Shown here piece after piece: positions 13,350 through 25,107 of a stretch of DNA of 64,000 bases. Origin of the DNA: Apostichopus japonicus (lineage: Eukaryota; Echinodermata; Holothuroidea; Aspidochirotida; Stichopodidae); NCBI RefSeq assembly GCF_037975245.1, contig NC_092576.1, forward strand, positions 37,911,111 to 37,975,110. The letters are read 5' to 3'. The notes beneath the pieces were generated by a model. It was given only the letters and a program-made list of their open reading frames with translations. It had not been told where the DNA came from and made no database searches. Every line of letters begins with the position of its first letter. The first letter of the stretch is position 1. The position numbers and the translations under genes were made by a program.

Positions 13350-13890
13350 AGATTTCTGAGTAAATATTGCGTTATAGTTAGACCTATTTTCAAAAGGTAA
13401 GTTATTGTTTGACTTCCTTATTCCTACTCGTGTACAGCTGCAGTTTAACATATTTACCATATTTAAAACTGTCACAGTGGTCATGTAATGTCACGAGAAC
13501 TAATTATATCAATGTAACAAAACAGAGGCAACAACAGTTATCATATTCCAAAGAAGCACACCATTTTCAGTCACTATCCTACATTCTCTCACTCTAGGGA
13601 GTATCCTTCGTTATAATCAAAATTCTAGAAAGAAAAACATGTTTAATGGCCATTGCAGATGTGTCAAAATGACAAAATGGTCAAAATCCATGAAAGAATT
13701 AACTCACATAGTTATATCGCAATCACTTATGCAACCAAATTTCACGTAGTCAATTGAAGTCAACTTGTCCTGTTTTTCCCCGGCAAGGTCGTCTAGTCTA
13801 CGTTGTGTCATATAGTCAAGGTGTAATTTTCGAATGTCATAAAATCAAAAAAATATGTATGGCTACATGCACGTGTGAGCATTACATTAC
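13350..13890. repeat. copy 2 of the dispersed repeat (unoccupied site)
   Basis: Direct-repeat partner of 10,500-12,870, about 80 percent similar by eye over some 500 bp, without the THAP transposon. No coding capacity seen. Confidence 0.7.
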
Positions 13891-13899
13891 TTTCTGTGA

Positions 13900-14780
13900 T
13901 GACCACAATAGACAAGGTTTGAAAAGGTTTTAGTTTTTGAAAGTTTTAGAATGGTTTCATTTCTTTAGAAGCAAAAAGTGAATGCTCCATTCCCACGAAC
14001 AAGTTATGACGTATGGTTTTGATTATATTGTCTTGATAAGCACCATTGTGTATTTACTATTACAACTCCACGGCTGAGTTTGGAAAGCTGTACCTGTAGC
14101 AGAATGAGAGCAAAACTGTACCTAAGGGCTCTTTACATACAATAGTAATACATCTGAGGGAGAACCTTTCAACGAGACATTTTATTATTCACAGTTATGT
14201 ATCTCTCTGAAGTATAATCTTACCCGATTACTTTAACTTAAAAAAATTCTCACTATCAGTATCACATTCTTGCCAAAAACATTTTAGCCCTTTCCAATAG
14301 TTTTTAATGTGTATTTCAATAAAATCAGTGTAAGAATTACGTAAAATATTTGATGTTCATTTTAGGGTTCAACAATTTTGGATAACGAGAAGAGGGGTAA
14401 GGCCTGGGGTCAATGTCAATTTTGGGGTCTGTCAAATATGTGATAAAGAATGTACCTTCAAACTACCATGAAAGTACCATAAACTTAGTATGTATAATTC
14501 AAGCAGGGACCTGTTGAAATAAGTGGACCCGGGACCCAGCCTGACTCTCGCCCGTGAATGTAAATATATACACCTTAACATTGAAATATACATGTAAATA
14601 TATGCAATCGATATATGTTGAGGAGAACTCTATCGGTGTGCCAACGTCTATCGAGGAAAACGAAATTGGCTTTGATTTGCCTTACAAATAATTTAGAAGG
14701 AATGAACCATACCTGGAAAACTGTTACGAACGTTACTACTTGGGCCAAAATGGGTATTGTTTTTATTTCTATTTCTTCTG
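13900..14780. other. non-coding; no upstream receptor exon found
   Basis: Nothing recognisable. I searched this stretch for a signal-peptide exon or another Ig exon ending in phase 1 that could join the exon at 14,793 and did not find one. Confidence 0.4.
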
Positions 14781-14792
14781 TTTGATTTGCAG

Positions 14793-15131
14793 TGGATCCA
14801 GTACCTGCGTTTGCAGTGATCGAAGGATGTAATCACCAACAGTACTGCGTCTTGGAAAAACAAATTCAAGAAGTTTTAACGTGCACTGTATCAGGAATAA
14901 GACCAAAGGTGACACTAGAATGGAAGGTGTTAGGACAGGATAATGCTATTAGTTTTTCAGAACAAACAGTAACGGTTACACAAAGAGATGACCGATATGA
15001 TATTATTTTGAAAGCAAAACTTGGAATTCCTATCAAACCGGAAAACAAAGTCACTGTAGAATGCATCGCTGTTGGAGAAAATGCAGAACACTTCGATCTT
15101 TCTACAAAGATTGATGTCATCTTTACAAATG
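14793..15131 (+). CDS. gene 1 exon: Ig-like domain
   Basis: Acceptor tttgatttgcag precedes the exon. The translation DPVPAFAVIEGCNHQQYCVL leads into an Ig-type fold: VLTCTVSGI (B-strand Cys), TLEWKVLG (C-strand Trp) and VTVECIAVG (F-strand Cys). Two extra cysteines (C-N-H-Q-Q-Y-C) near the start suggest an additional local disulfide. The reading frame continues into the membrane exon only if the donor is GCAAGT at 15,132, giving phase 1 and the junction codon GTA (Val). The nearest GT two bases on gives the wrong frame, so a GC-AG intron is inferred. Confidence 0.82.
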
Positions 15132-18100
15132 GCAAGTATTCTAATAGATTCAGACCTTACTATTATCGAAAGTTTTAAATAGTTGAGGATCATTTAGTGT
15201 AATATTACATGATATGTAATTACTGAAAGCAAATTCGACAACATAACTTTGTAGTTCATAGTGTATAGAAATTAAAATTAAATTTGCAATAAAGACTATA
15301 CAATAACAAAACGACCACTTTGCTGTTACATACCAGAAAATGAAAAAATAAAATCGCTATATATTAGTAACTTTCATACTATAAGAGATATGTTACACAT
15401 CCAGGCAATATACTTTTTGGCATATATATTTGCAAACAAGGTTATATTTGTTTAATTGTGACTATAAAACGGGTACATGTTTATTCACATGTATTGTATT
15501 ACAATTCTTCCATTCTAGTACATCCGACGGAAGAAACATCGGTCAGAATATTCTTAGTACCGGTCGTTGTTGTAGTGGTTGCTGTTGTTACGGTGATTCT
15601 CGTAGCTCTGTGCATAATCATTCAAAAAGGTAGATAAATATATATAATTCGTATTACAATTTTCATCTCATGATTCTCAAACATACGGTACTATATACGT
15701 TACATAAATGTGTCTTCCACCAAGTATAAACACTTCGTAATATCTTCGTTAAGTTATGTTATCGATCTTTAAGCTATTGCTGTATCTCTTAGTACATGTA
15801 TTTTCTCACTTCTTTTAAGAACCTGCATTGAATTTAAGTAATACGACATAAACAATAATATCAATCTGCTAATGATTGGTTTTGCTAAGTCTTTAGAATA
15901 GTGATAATATACCACTAGGAATTTTAATCATATATCAATTGTTTCAAAGTTATCATTACTCACAGAAAAGAATCCAACTGCACAACTGTAGATAATTTGC
16001 ACTAGGAAGGACAACAGTAATGGTGTGTTATGTCTCTATATACAATTTGGCACAGCTAATAGTTAAAAGAACCAAATATAATGTAGATTCCTTTCACTTT
16101 TAGTCAGGAAACGACAGATGATAAAGAAGCTGCATACTTGCAATCTAGAAGAGGTAAGTATATATATATATATATATATATATATTACGTAATTATAAAA
16201 TGTAAATACTTTAAAATAATATTCATGTAGTCGCTTACAAGATTTCAAATGTTTACGTCTACACTTCAGAACACAACATCCATACACTTGATACTAACGC
16301 ATATGCTATATTTGTTCTTTTAACAGACATTGCCAATGATGAAAACAAAAAGAGGTGAGGCAGTTATTATTCCTTAACCATTAAGAAATGATACTTTTAA
16401 ATTTGAATACACGCACACTGCCAAGGTTAGCTTCAAACGCCGTTAAACCAATTTACATTAATCACATATTGGTTTGACATACGTAACTGACTTTATATAA
16501 TATAGATATCATAATCGTAAGCTAAAATACAATTAGTGAAAGTTCAGTCTTCAGTTATGTAATTTTGATAATAATACTACCACACCATCTGGACGAACAG
16601 TCATTGTTCTCATGATGATTATATTATTTAACGAGTTTTAATTGATTACAGAATTTTCAGAGAAAGAGACTCTTTTCATCGGACAGATAAAATCCAAATA
16701 CGAACTGCTTTATGATTCAGTTCAACCAATACCATACATCAAAGACAGGATGTATTGTGTGGACAAGGTATTTGTTAATGGCGGTGTTGAATTTCTTGCT
16801 AAGATGCCCGAAGGTGGAGGACATTCGCGGTGGGAAAGCTTGGGAACTTATCAAGATATACTCAGTGAGAAATGTCTAAGCTCAAAACGACAAATTCTTG
16901 AAGGCGAACCTGGATATGGAAAATCAACTTTAACTTTACAATTGCTTTATGACTGGTGCCAGTCTGTCCACACTTCACCACTAATAAACATCGACGTTGT
17001 CATTTATCTTCGATTAAGACAGCTAGGTGGAGTTAACTCGATATACAGTGCAATTAGACAATTCATCCTTCCGAAAGATTCAAACATTAATGATGAGGAT
17101 GTAAAAGAGATGCTTCATAACATGGATTCCGTGCTGGTTTTGCTAGATGGTTTTGATGAGTATCCGGATCAAGACAGTGCAGAAACAGACATCTTCCATA
17201 TTTTGAATAAGAATATGCTGCAGGGAATTAAAGTAGTTCTAACAACAAGGGTATCGTGCTTACCGAAAGATTTTGCACCACGCACTGAACGTGTTCGGCT
17301 GCAAGGGTTTGATGAGGCAGCCCACAGAATCTACATACGTAAAGCTGTTGTTGGAGAAGATGATAAAGCAGTTGAAAAGTTAATGCGAAAACTGCAGAAA
17401 AACCCACTTCTTGATGACCTGTGTCAAGTTCCTCTATTTTTTGTCATGTTTGCTCACATTACACACGAAAATGAAAAGATGGTAACATTCAATTCAGTAA
17501 CTAGCTTTTTTCGCTATATGATATCCTGCTTTCATAGTCATATGAGAATTAAAATGAAAGACGAAAACGTACAGAAATTTGAACTGTTAGAAAACGACCA
17601 TACGGCTCTCGACCAAATTGCTTTTGAAGGGTTGAGTAGAAAAAAACAGAAAATAGTCTGGGACAAAGAAAAACTTCGTAATCGACTAGGATGTGAATTT
17701 TACGATCAGTATTTTCGCATCGGCATCCTTGTTGAAGAAGAACTTCTAGATATAGCGGATGAAGTAAGTGACAAAAGTCATATTCAGTATAAAAAGGAGG
17801 TGAGGTTTTATCACAAGCTCTTCTGCGAATGGTACGCTGCCTTTTACGTTGCAGAATGTTTGTCTACTACCAACAATGAAATTGTACACAGTTTTCTGGA
17901 CAAATTAGATCCATTTGAATTACAATATTTATATCGATTTGTATGTGGTCTTGACAAGATTGCGGCCGAAAACGTTATTCAGTACCTGCAAAGTAAAGAC
18001 GATGGAAAAAAGTTCGCAGTTCTGTGCATGCTTGAACAAGAAGAGAAAACTGAAACCTTCATAAAGAGAGTATCTGATTTGGTGTCTTCTGGTGTTACAT

Positions 18101-21100
18101 CCATTGGTAAGGATGAGAGTAAACTACTGCAAAGGTCTACGCTACAAATTCTGGGTGTTGCATCGAAAAACAAGGTACATTGTAAATCAATACATGTTCA
18201 AACGATATATGTAATTAACTTCAACCCGGAAACCTAACTTTGACAATCTTTAATATGCATGATATAACATTTATTCAATATTTTGAATTATTTAATTACA
18301 TCAAACATAAAGATCGTAGTAATATGATATATATACATTATAAAAAGATGAGAACAGAATTTGCAATATATTATGCAAATGTCTGCCATTAAAAAGTAAT
18401 TTACGTCTGTAAATTAGCATGTCACCATTGATTAAGCTATTACACATTAGCTTAGAAATAAAGAAACTGAAAGGAATTAACCTCGCAAACTCGATGACCA
18501 CAAAATAGTGTTCAGCTCACTTGTATGAGAGTGGGGTCCTAAACTTTTGCGACATTCAAGCAAACATGCAGTTTTTGGTCGTTGGTGATACGCATACAAA
18601 TTGTTTTATTTGAAATCACGTTTAGATACCCGTGTCCTGTCTGGTACTAGACAAGTCTTTTGCCAATGCAGACCAAAATGAAATAACATTGGAATCTGGG
18701 CTGCGTGTGCCTATCATGCCACTCCTGGAGAAGCTAGAAATCAGAATGGATAAGGGAAGAGAGGTTACGCAAGAAGAACTGTTAAGTCTGTGGAGATATG
18801 TACAACAGTGTCAGAAGTTGAAGAGATTGTCGTAAGTATTATACAAATATTGCATAACTATACATAAGAAGGCCTGTAAAACATTTTGTCAGGCAGGAAA
18901 AAGTTCAATAATTACAATGTTAAGTGGGATATGAACTTTAAACACATGTATACTAAGGATTTTATAGTAGATGATGATGCTGTCATTTCATTTTTGTTTT
19001 AAAAAGCTTCGTAAGTATTATACAAACATTGCTAAAAATATACAGAATTAGCCCTGTAGGACATTTAGAATCAACATCAGAGGCAGGAAGAAGTTCAATA
19101 ATTCCAATGTGAAATGTGATATAAACATTACACACATGTGTACATAAGATTTTATAGTACATCCTGATGCTGTCAAGTTAACTTCTGAACACGAAATAAA
19201 CTTTACAAAATATAATCTACTAGAAAAATGGAACTTTCAGCGCCATATTTCTTTGCATACAAATTGATGTTTGGTGCATATAGCATTGTATCCATATATA
19301 CTTGCAAACTGAACCTATGGCTGTAATTACAAATGTCAGTGAGACATATGTATAACCACGCGAGTATAAACTTGGTATATTAACTAAAATTTTCAGAAAC
19401 CAAGAAATACGTTTGGAGTCCACGAAATATTTTCGAAGAACATTAATTTGCAATATCGTTGTATTAATACTTCATTGCAACTCGTGTGAACAATTTACTG
19501 ATTTTAAATAAAACATTTCATTGATTCTTATGACCCATTATTGTCTCTAAACAAAATGTAACATATTTTCACGTCTGTCTATACCATGTAATCAATTTTA
19601 TGGCATTTACTAAATGTTCTTACACTTAAGAAGTACCGTGCAGTCAAATAACATAGGAAAGAACCACAAATAACCACAAATGTCTACATGTTCACTTTTA
19701 AACTGTTATATTTTATTCACAGATTTATTGACTGTTTTTTGCCTGTGTCTATTCCCGTTGAACACATTTCGAGTGTCATTAAATCAAGACACCTTAAAGG
19801 TAAGACAGATTAAATTAACGGATGAACACATCACAGTCTTTATGTTGTATTTGTGTTCGGTTAACCTCTAACCGAACATTCGTGAGCTGCTACTACGATG
19901 ATTCGAAACCAACATATATACTTCTACATGTTTACTCAATAGTACACATAATATTTGAAATAACCAATTAATGTCTAACTTTTGTTTTCCCTAGTCTTTT
20001 GGAAGCCCCTTGATTATGAATTTGCCTTAGAGTTTGTAAGTGGCAAATGGAAAATAAATTCTGAAGGGACGTCAAAGTTGTCGGTAAGTACTTCGGTAGC
20101 ATATCTCGTATTTCATGTTCACGTTTTCAGTTTAAATATAATCATCTTCAAGGGTTTACTTTGGATATGGCAACTCCATGTATTCATCTCAGTTTCGTTT
20201 ATTTTATTCCCTTTAATCTCATCTAAGGAAATGAAATTGCTATAGTTCTGAACTGATCACCCATGTAACATTATATTACAAAACTGGATAATAAGTAGCA
20301 AGATCGCGAACCACGTTAGTTGTTTTTTTTTTTTCCAAATTTTATTGAAAGTACTATTATAACTCATTTATCATCGGAATTCTTGCTTCCATTTGTTGTT
20401 GTGGCCCCTGAAAATGTTGCCTTTCAGTTTGTTCCGACGATTAAGGGTTCACTGAATCTACTTGCATTAACAACGTACAAATACTCGTGTATTTATCGTC
20501 CACATGGTTTTTATCAAGTTCGTTGGTATCCATGTTCGTTATATATTAGTTACATATGTACAAAGCAGGTACATTTATTTACTGTGTGACATGGTCATTT
20601 TATTATAAAGTAACTTCTTTTCTTATCAGACTGAGGACCGTCAGAGTTTACATACACTGATGTCAACAACTGTAACGCTAAGCAAAGATGATAGTAAACA
20701 TTTCCAAGGATATATGATAGAGCTCTTACACAATGCATCTTGTCACAAAGTACGTATCATCCTTATATGTATTTAATTTATTATATAATAGAGCCTGTAC
20801 TATTTATATGTAAATATACCAAACATTGGTGTGTTTAGCAACACGCAGACCTACCCAAATTTCATAGTAAATCGTATAGGTCAGAAATTGCTTGAAGCTG
20901 TTCAAACGGATTAAAGCCAGCTATTTATAGTTGTTTATACATTGTAATTATTCATTTTTTTCCCGTTCTATAGTAGATTAATATTGCACTTTGTTAAAGA
21001 ACAAACATAATAGTATGGAATATCTTACAGTAACGTAGAGTATTTAGGAATGTAACAAAGAAAGTAAAATTCACACCGTAGCTTCTTATTTTCTTTTGTA

Positions 21101-22747
21101 GATTCCTATATACTGCGTGAATTTGGAAAACGCTTTTAAAGAGCTCGATGGAGATGGGAATATTATCCTCTGCTCTGGTCACTCTCTACCAATCCTCACA
21201 TCACTAGAGATATTGGATATACAGACAGAGAAATGCAGGAAAATAAGTCAAAACGAAGTGAATGCAACGTTAGAGTACATACAGTATTGCCCAAGATTCA
21301 AGCAGTTGATGTAAGACCATTAATAAGTTCATGAGAGTAACAGACATGTAACCTTTGTCATCTAAAATCAGCAATATTTGAACATTGTTGTGATTATTTT
21401 AAATATAAGCGTAATCGTGGACTTAAAGAGTAAACTATCTAACCATAACTCAAAACAATCACGTTGATATGTGGAAGCGATTCAGGCAAACATACATGTA
21501 ACAAACATTGCCTTACTGTACAGAAACACGCAATGCTGATTCGATTAGAGCTATTCTGCGTCCTCTGTATAATTCAAGTGCTTGTTTTACTTATTGGTTT
21601 CTGAAACAGGTTTGATGGCTGCTTGCTGCCGAGTTCTGTCTCTTTGGGCCCTTCTTTGTCAAAATTAGAATCAAAGAATGTTAACGGTATAGTACAGTAC
21701 AGTTACTCGATATTCTCTTTCGTTCTGAACAGCATACTCGGAGATATATTACATTAAACAATGTCTTTTTAGTCCGGTACCTTACCTGTTTTCCGCTCTT
21801 CTTGGACGTGTTCATACATAATTAGAACTTAATAACGTTCTTGGTACGTCTGCAGTAAATAAATCTCGATTTTGTTTTCTCTGGCTTAGTCGATGAATTT
21901 CTCATGACTTGTTATTGAAATGATCATTTTATTCTTTCTTTACACGTAGTTTTCTGCTTTCCCAACGGACGGGAAGGGCGCCACTATAAACTACATTTCC
22001 AGTCTGGTCATTGGCTGCTGGATCCTGGAACTTCGTCCGTTTTTCCGGTAATTATATTACATTGTTTGCTCATTTGCGTACCTACCAAATGATTAATATT
22101 GCGGCCTTTACCATTGAATTCGGTTCTATTAAAGTCCTGTTTACTATCCAATGTATGGTATTATCTGTGGAACATGACACCTTTGTGCCGTTATGTTATA
22201 CTGTGATACTCCGACAGAACGCCATACCCGAAACAGTGCGAATTTGTAATTGATACTGGATTTTTTTTTTTTTTTTTTAGAGCGTTTGATGTAAGATATT
22301 GTATACATTGTTTCTGCGTCCTCTTATAAGGGTCACAAAAAAACTTCGTTTTATACAACGAAACATAGCTTCATCCAATACCCGCGGTCACTAAAGTGAC
22401 ATTTTTGAGATTGATCATCAAGTTGAACAATCAAGTTGAACAATGAACGCACTTGAACATCAAGTTGAACAATGAACGCACTTAAAAACAAAACTACGAC
22501 GCGGCTGAACGTGTCTAATGGTGAAACTAATTAAGAGCTGTAAAATGTTTCCGTTTTATGAATTTCTTTAATGTAGTAGAGGTTATGCTAAATTTACAAT
22601 CAGTCATTTATCGTCGCGTTCTGTTAAAATATTGTGTTACTTTTTGATAATTAAAATTATATAATCGGTGGTTTTGAAATCCTGATAATTATGAAAAATA
22701 ATGTGTTTTTTCCTTCTTTACAGTTGAAGCCGTTGGAGAAGTATTGA
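14793..22747 (+). CDS. receptor gene 1: Ig - TM - NACHT - repeat modules (5' partial)
   Basis: Thirteen exons with compatible phases: 14793-15131, 15519-15629, 16104-16153, 16327-16354, 16652-18174, 18626-18831, 19723-19799, 19995-20083, 20630-20749, 21102-21310, 21610-21686, 21950-22047, 22724-22747 (TGA at 22,745). Together they give about 983 residues and the frame closes exactly. Order: one Ig-like domain, a membrane span, a basic juxtamembrane stretch, a NACHT NTPase with Walker A and B, then modules A-B-C-D-A-B-C and a 7-residue tail. By family knowledge NACHT proteins are ATP-dependent oligomerising switches of innate immunity. A membrane-anchored form with an Ig ectodomain would place the switch at the cell surface or an internal membrane (inference). 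The signal peptide and any earlier Ig domains must lie upstream and were not found. No death, CARD, PYD or TIR domain is visible. The exon model is by eye from splice consensus, phase and comparison with gene 2, without transcripts. Confidence 0.82.
15519..15629 (+). CDS. gene 1 exon: transmembrane segment
   Basis: After an acceptor at 15,517-15,518 the phase-1 frame reads HPTEETSVRIF, then about 22 strongly hydrophobic residues (LVPVVVVVVAVV... to ALCIII) and QK. Donor at 15,630. A single span with a basic cytosolic flank (next exon VRKRQMIKK) predicts type I topology: Ig outside, NACHT inside. Confidence 0.85.
16104..16153 (+). CDS. gene 1 exon: basic juxtamembrane segment
   Basis: A 50-nt exon between tttcacttttag and a strong GTAAGT donor. 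It encodes VRKRQMIKKLHTCNLEE when joined to the preceding exon, a classic positively charged stop-transfer flank. A short (TA)n tract of about 30 bp begins directly after the donor. Confidence 0.75.
16327..16354 (+). CDS. gene 1 mini-exon linking to NACHT
   Basis: A 28-nt exon (TLPMMKTKR plus one base) between a T-rich acceptor ending taacag and the donor GTGAGG. It converts phase 0 to phase 1, exactly what the NACHT exon needs. Its small size makes it the least certain exon, and it might be skipped or replaced by an unseen one. Confidence 0.6.
16652..18174 (+). CDS. gene 1 exon: NACHT NTPase domain
   Basis: A single 1.5-kb exon encoding a complete NACHT/STAND module. N-terminal linker with PIPYIKDRMYCVDKVFV; Walker A GEPGYGKST at 16,903-16,929; Walker B VLVLLDGFDE at 17,131-17,160; sensor region VVLTTRVSCLP; GFDEAA at about 17,308; PLFFVMFAHI in the winged-helix part; and RFYHKLFCEWYAAFYVA near 17,800, the NLR motif that closes the NACHT-associated helical region. 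The last 40 codons resemble the free-standing D exons (LLQRSTLQILGVAS). Starts after attgattacag in phase 1 and ends AAG|gtacat in phase 0. NACHT ATPases bind and hydrolyse ATP to switch conformation and oligomerise (family knowledge). Confidence 0.93.
18626..18831 (+). CDS. gene 1 module exon A1
   Basis: A 206-nt exon (phase 0 in, phase 2 out) encoding about 69 residues: NEITLESGLRVPIMPLLEKL and then RMDKGREVTQEELLSLWRY, ending CQKLKRL. It aligns with exons at 21,102, 38,510, 48,565 and the two minus-strand copies. The L-x-x-L pattern, followed by module B starting with F-x-x-C-x-L-P, looks like a divergent leucine-rich-repeat unit, but I cannot assign a named domain. Confidence 0.85.
18831..19175. 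repeat. tandem duplication of an intron start, with splice donor
   Basis: 18,831-18,987 and 19,010-19,175 are diverged tandem copies that both begin CGTAAGTATTATACAAA. The unit starts exactly at the 5' splice site of exon A1, so a second donor-like sequence sits some 180 bp downstream. The copies differ by many substitutions and a small insertion. No coding content beyond the exon edge. Confidence 0.75.
19723..19799 (+). CDS. gene 1 module exon B1
   Basis: A 77-nt exon, phase 2 in and phase 1 out, translating as FIDCFLPVSIPVEHISSVI and ending KSRHLK. All four B exons seen in the window are exactly 77 nt and share F-x-x-C-x-L-P-x-S. Acceptor ttttattcacag, donor GTAAGA. Confidence 0.85.
19995..20083 (+). 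CDS. gene 1 module exon C1
   Basis: An 89-nt exon, phase 1 in and phase 0 out: FWKPLDYEFALEFVSGKWKI followed by NSEGTSKLS. C exons share the ending L-x-(F/L)-x-S-G-x-W and vary in length (56, 89 and 98 nt) while keeping phase, so this is the variable-length member of the module. Confidence 0.82.
20630..20749 (+). CDS. gene 1 module exon D1
   Basis: A 120-nt exon (40 codons, phase 0 to 0) with TEDRQSLHTLMSTTVTLSKD and ending MIELLHNASCHK. It parallels the gene 2 D exon and the last 40 residues of both NACHT exons, so D appears to be a re-used copy of the NACHT exon's 3' end. Confidence 0.82.
21102..21310 (+). CDS. gene 1 module exon A2
   Basis: A 209-nt exon, phase 0 to 2. Key strings: DGDGNIILCSGHSLPILTSL, DIQTEKCRKISQNEV and CPRFKQL. 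It is more similar to gene 2's A2 (48,565) than to gene 1's A1, so A1 and A2 were already distinct before the two genes separated. Confidence 0.87.
21610..21686 (+). CDS. gene 1 module exon B2
   Basis: A 77-nt exon, phase 2 to 1: FDGCLLPSSVSLGPSLSKLE then SKNVN. Acceptor tttctgaaacag, donor GTATAG. Same length and phase as the other B exons. Confidence 0.84.
21950..22047 (+). CDS. gene 1 module exon C2
   Basis: A 98-nt exon, phase 1 to 0: FCFPNGREGRHYKLHFQSGH then WLLDPGTSSVFP. It carries the C signature L-x-F-x-S-G-x-W. Acceptor tttacacgtag, donor GTAATT. Confidence 0.8.
22416..22483. repeat. short tandem repeat in the last intron of gene 1
   Basis: ATCAAGTTGAACAAT occurs three times, twice followed by GAACGCACTT. 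A local duplication with no evident function. Confidence 0.8.
22724..22747 (+). CDS. gene 1 terminal coding exon and stop
   Basis: After the acceptor ttctttacag the phase-0 frame reads LKPLEKY then TGA. This replaces the D exon that would otherwise start a third round. The 3' UTR probably follows; AATAAA sites occur at 23,232 and near 23,716. Confidence 0.65.
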   Translation: MKPLEKY

Positions 22748-25107
22748 TAGAGGTGGATTATGCGACCATACAACTCTTCAGTCCTTTTGGATGTGAAGTA
22801 TTGGGCAATGTATTCCATTCCCAATACTGGTGGTATTGTTCAAACATCAATGGAACACCAATCATTGAATCGTACGAACATGATACCTTTTCTGGATGAC
22901 AGTTTAACAAATTATATCGCGTGGCGTCTTTGCTTTTAGGTGGTGGACAAGAGGGAAGCATCTTGAAATTTCCGGAAGACGAATTTGTGTAACTTATGTT
23001 CATCAGTAGGCCATTGATGTCATACGAATTTTACGTGACCTCTTTTCAAACACCGCCACTGGTTCGGTACTGTCACTTGCTTCCCATCGTACACTGCAGT
23101 AGCATATTTTACTAACAGTGGATATTTTACTAACAGTTTGTTATCGCTGTATTTTTCTATTGTTTCCATCTTTCCTTATAATCCCTTACCAAATTCTTGA
23201 CTCAGATTCCCTTTTTGTTTTTCACTAAAAGAATAAATTTCTTGCACTGGACCTATATTTGAAATGTTATATGATGCTATTGTTTATTTCATTGTATTCA
23301 ATTATATTTTATTTCATTGGAAACTGAAGAGAAAATAAGAGAACTGAATCGAAACTGTATGTTGAGATAATATATTATTATACTATTATACTATAATATT
23401 ATTGTATTGTATGTTGCAGCAATATATTATTGTACTATGTATTGCATATCTTCTGTAACATTTCTAAGTTGTAACTGTTGTAAAGTATTTTGTTATAATG
23501 AAAACAAACTCATTGACCAGAGTCTTAAGTCAAGTTGAATCATATGTCAAATATTAACGCTTTTAATGTTGTAAGATAAACAATGATTCAAGTTTAGGCA
23601 CTACGTAAAGCTGTAGAATGTTAAACTATTACAACCGCTTTTATTGATATGTTGCTATTCTTTAAGATGATAACAATGTTATAATCATCAAGTTCTTCGT
23701 TTTCTGAATGAATACAAAATAAATAAATACGAATTAAGGTCAGTTTTAATTACACAATGCCTTTCTTGCTGCTGATTAAGCCACATACCCACTTATCTAC
23801 CACTAATTGTGTATACCGACAGTTTAAATCTCTGTCAATTGATGATTTCAAGAGCAAAACCGACTTTTTATTGATGACAACTATATATTTGCAATATTGC
23901 AAAGTTTCTTTTGGTTCACCAAATATAGCAGTTTGCATATGAAAGAAAGCATGCTCAAATAGTACGAAAAAAAGTTTAATGCTTTGAATCTATAAAGGAA
24001 TACGTACTTATGTATGAAATCGACAATGTTTTAGATTTCACAACAGTGAGGGAAGATAATAAAATAAAAAATACGTCCTGTGTAACTGATCCGTCTTCCC
24101 GGTTTATATTGCCTCATTTCATTGCATCTGCTTTTGTTGGCAATTACTGCGTGTGAGTACCCCGTATTAGATTATCCTCTTTGCAACAACTTTCCTGTAT
24201 AATTATTGCCCACATTTCTGCACGACTATAGATTAGTCTGATCTTTACTTTCCTCACCACCAGTGCCCATCTCCATTTATCTTAAACAAACAACCTGTTA
24301 GTTTCGTTGTTTTGAAAAGCTATATTAACTGAACGAAGAATTACGCCATGCGTTACTTGAAACAAATACTATTCTCCTTGCTCTCTCATAGTTTGATATA
24401 TGACTGATAAGTCTGCTTAATGACATCTGTCAGTCTTTTTAAAACATATACTGTGACTTTATTGCTAAGTACATATAGTCTAATTTGTAATCACGAGGCT
24501 ATTAACATAAACAACATTAATGTTGTATGGAGTCTTAATCATCTATCACATCCATGTAAATGTTGATGTTCCTCTTAATGAATATACATATACCATTCAT
24601 TGTACATTTCACTCTCCAGAGATGTTCGTCATTTTCAAATCAAGGGGCAGCAAACATTGGGTAGTATATAAATACTTGTTACTTCCTCTAAGGGACAGCT
24701 TAGACTGTTAATAATATACTGCACATACAAGTGATATATTTTTGTTTATAATATGTTTTCTGTCAGTGAAGGGCTGAGCCCGCACGCAGAACATACAGTG
24801 TCAAAAGTATACGTGGTTGCGCACTTGTTCCAGATTAATTAGGGTTTTCACTAATACTAAATGCTACTATGAAATGCTAGTTGATTAAAAGGAGACACGA
24901 TAACTATACACGTAGTGTGATACTTTAATAAAATATGGAAAAAATTACCCCTAATTTCGATGTCAATTTGATCACCAACAATATATCAAGATCATACTGA
25001 CGAAAAGCTTCACGAATAGCAGCAAATAAAATTTTGCTAGGCTACAACATTACAGCACTGGCTTAACTTTAATGTACCTTATCATTCCTCTAATTAATAA
25101 CTGCTTG
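22748..25107. other. 3' UTR of gene 1 and intergenic DNA
   Basis: The first several hundred bases probably belong to gene 1's 3' UTR. Beyond that I see no coding, RNA gene or terminal repeats. Short open frames on both strands near 23,750-23,940 mirror each other and are chance. Confidence 0.45.

Noticed and set aside
13409-13597. 62-codon ORF in repeat copy 2
   Set aside because: Not conserved in the sister copy at 10.6 kb; chance frame.
15430-15633. 67-codon plus ORF overlapping the TM exon
   Set aside because: Wrong frame; the phase-compatible frame encodes the membrane span.
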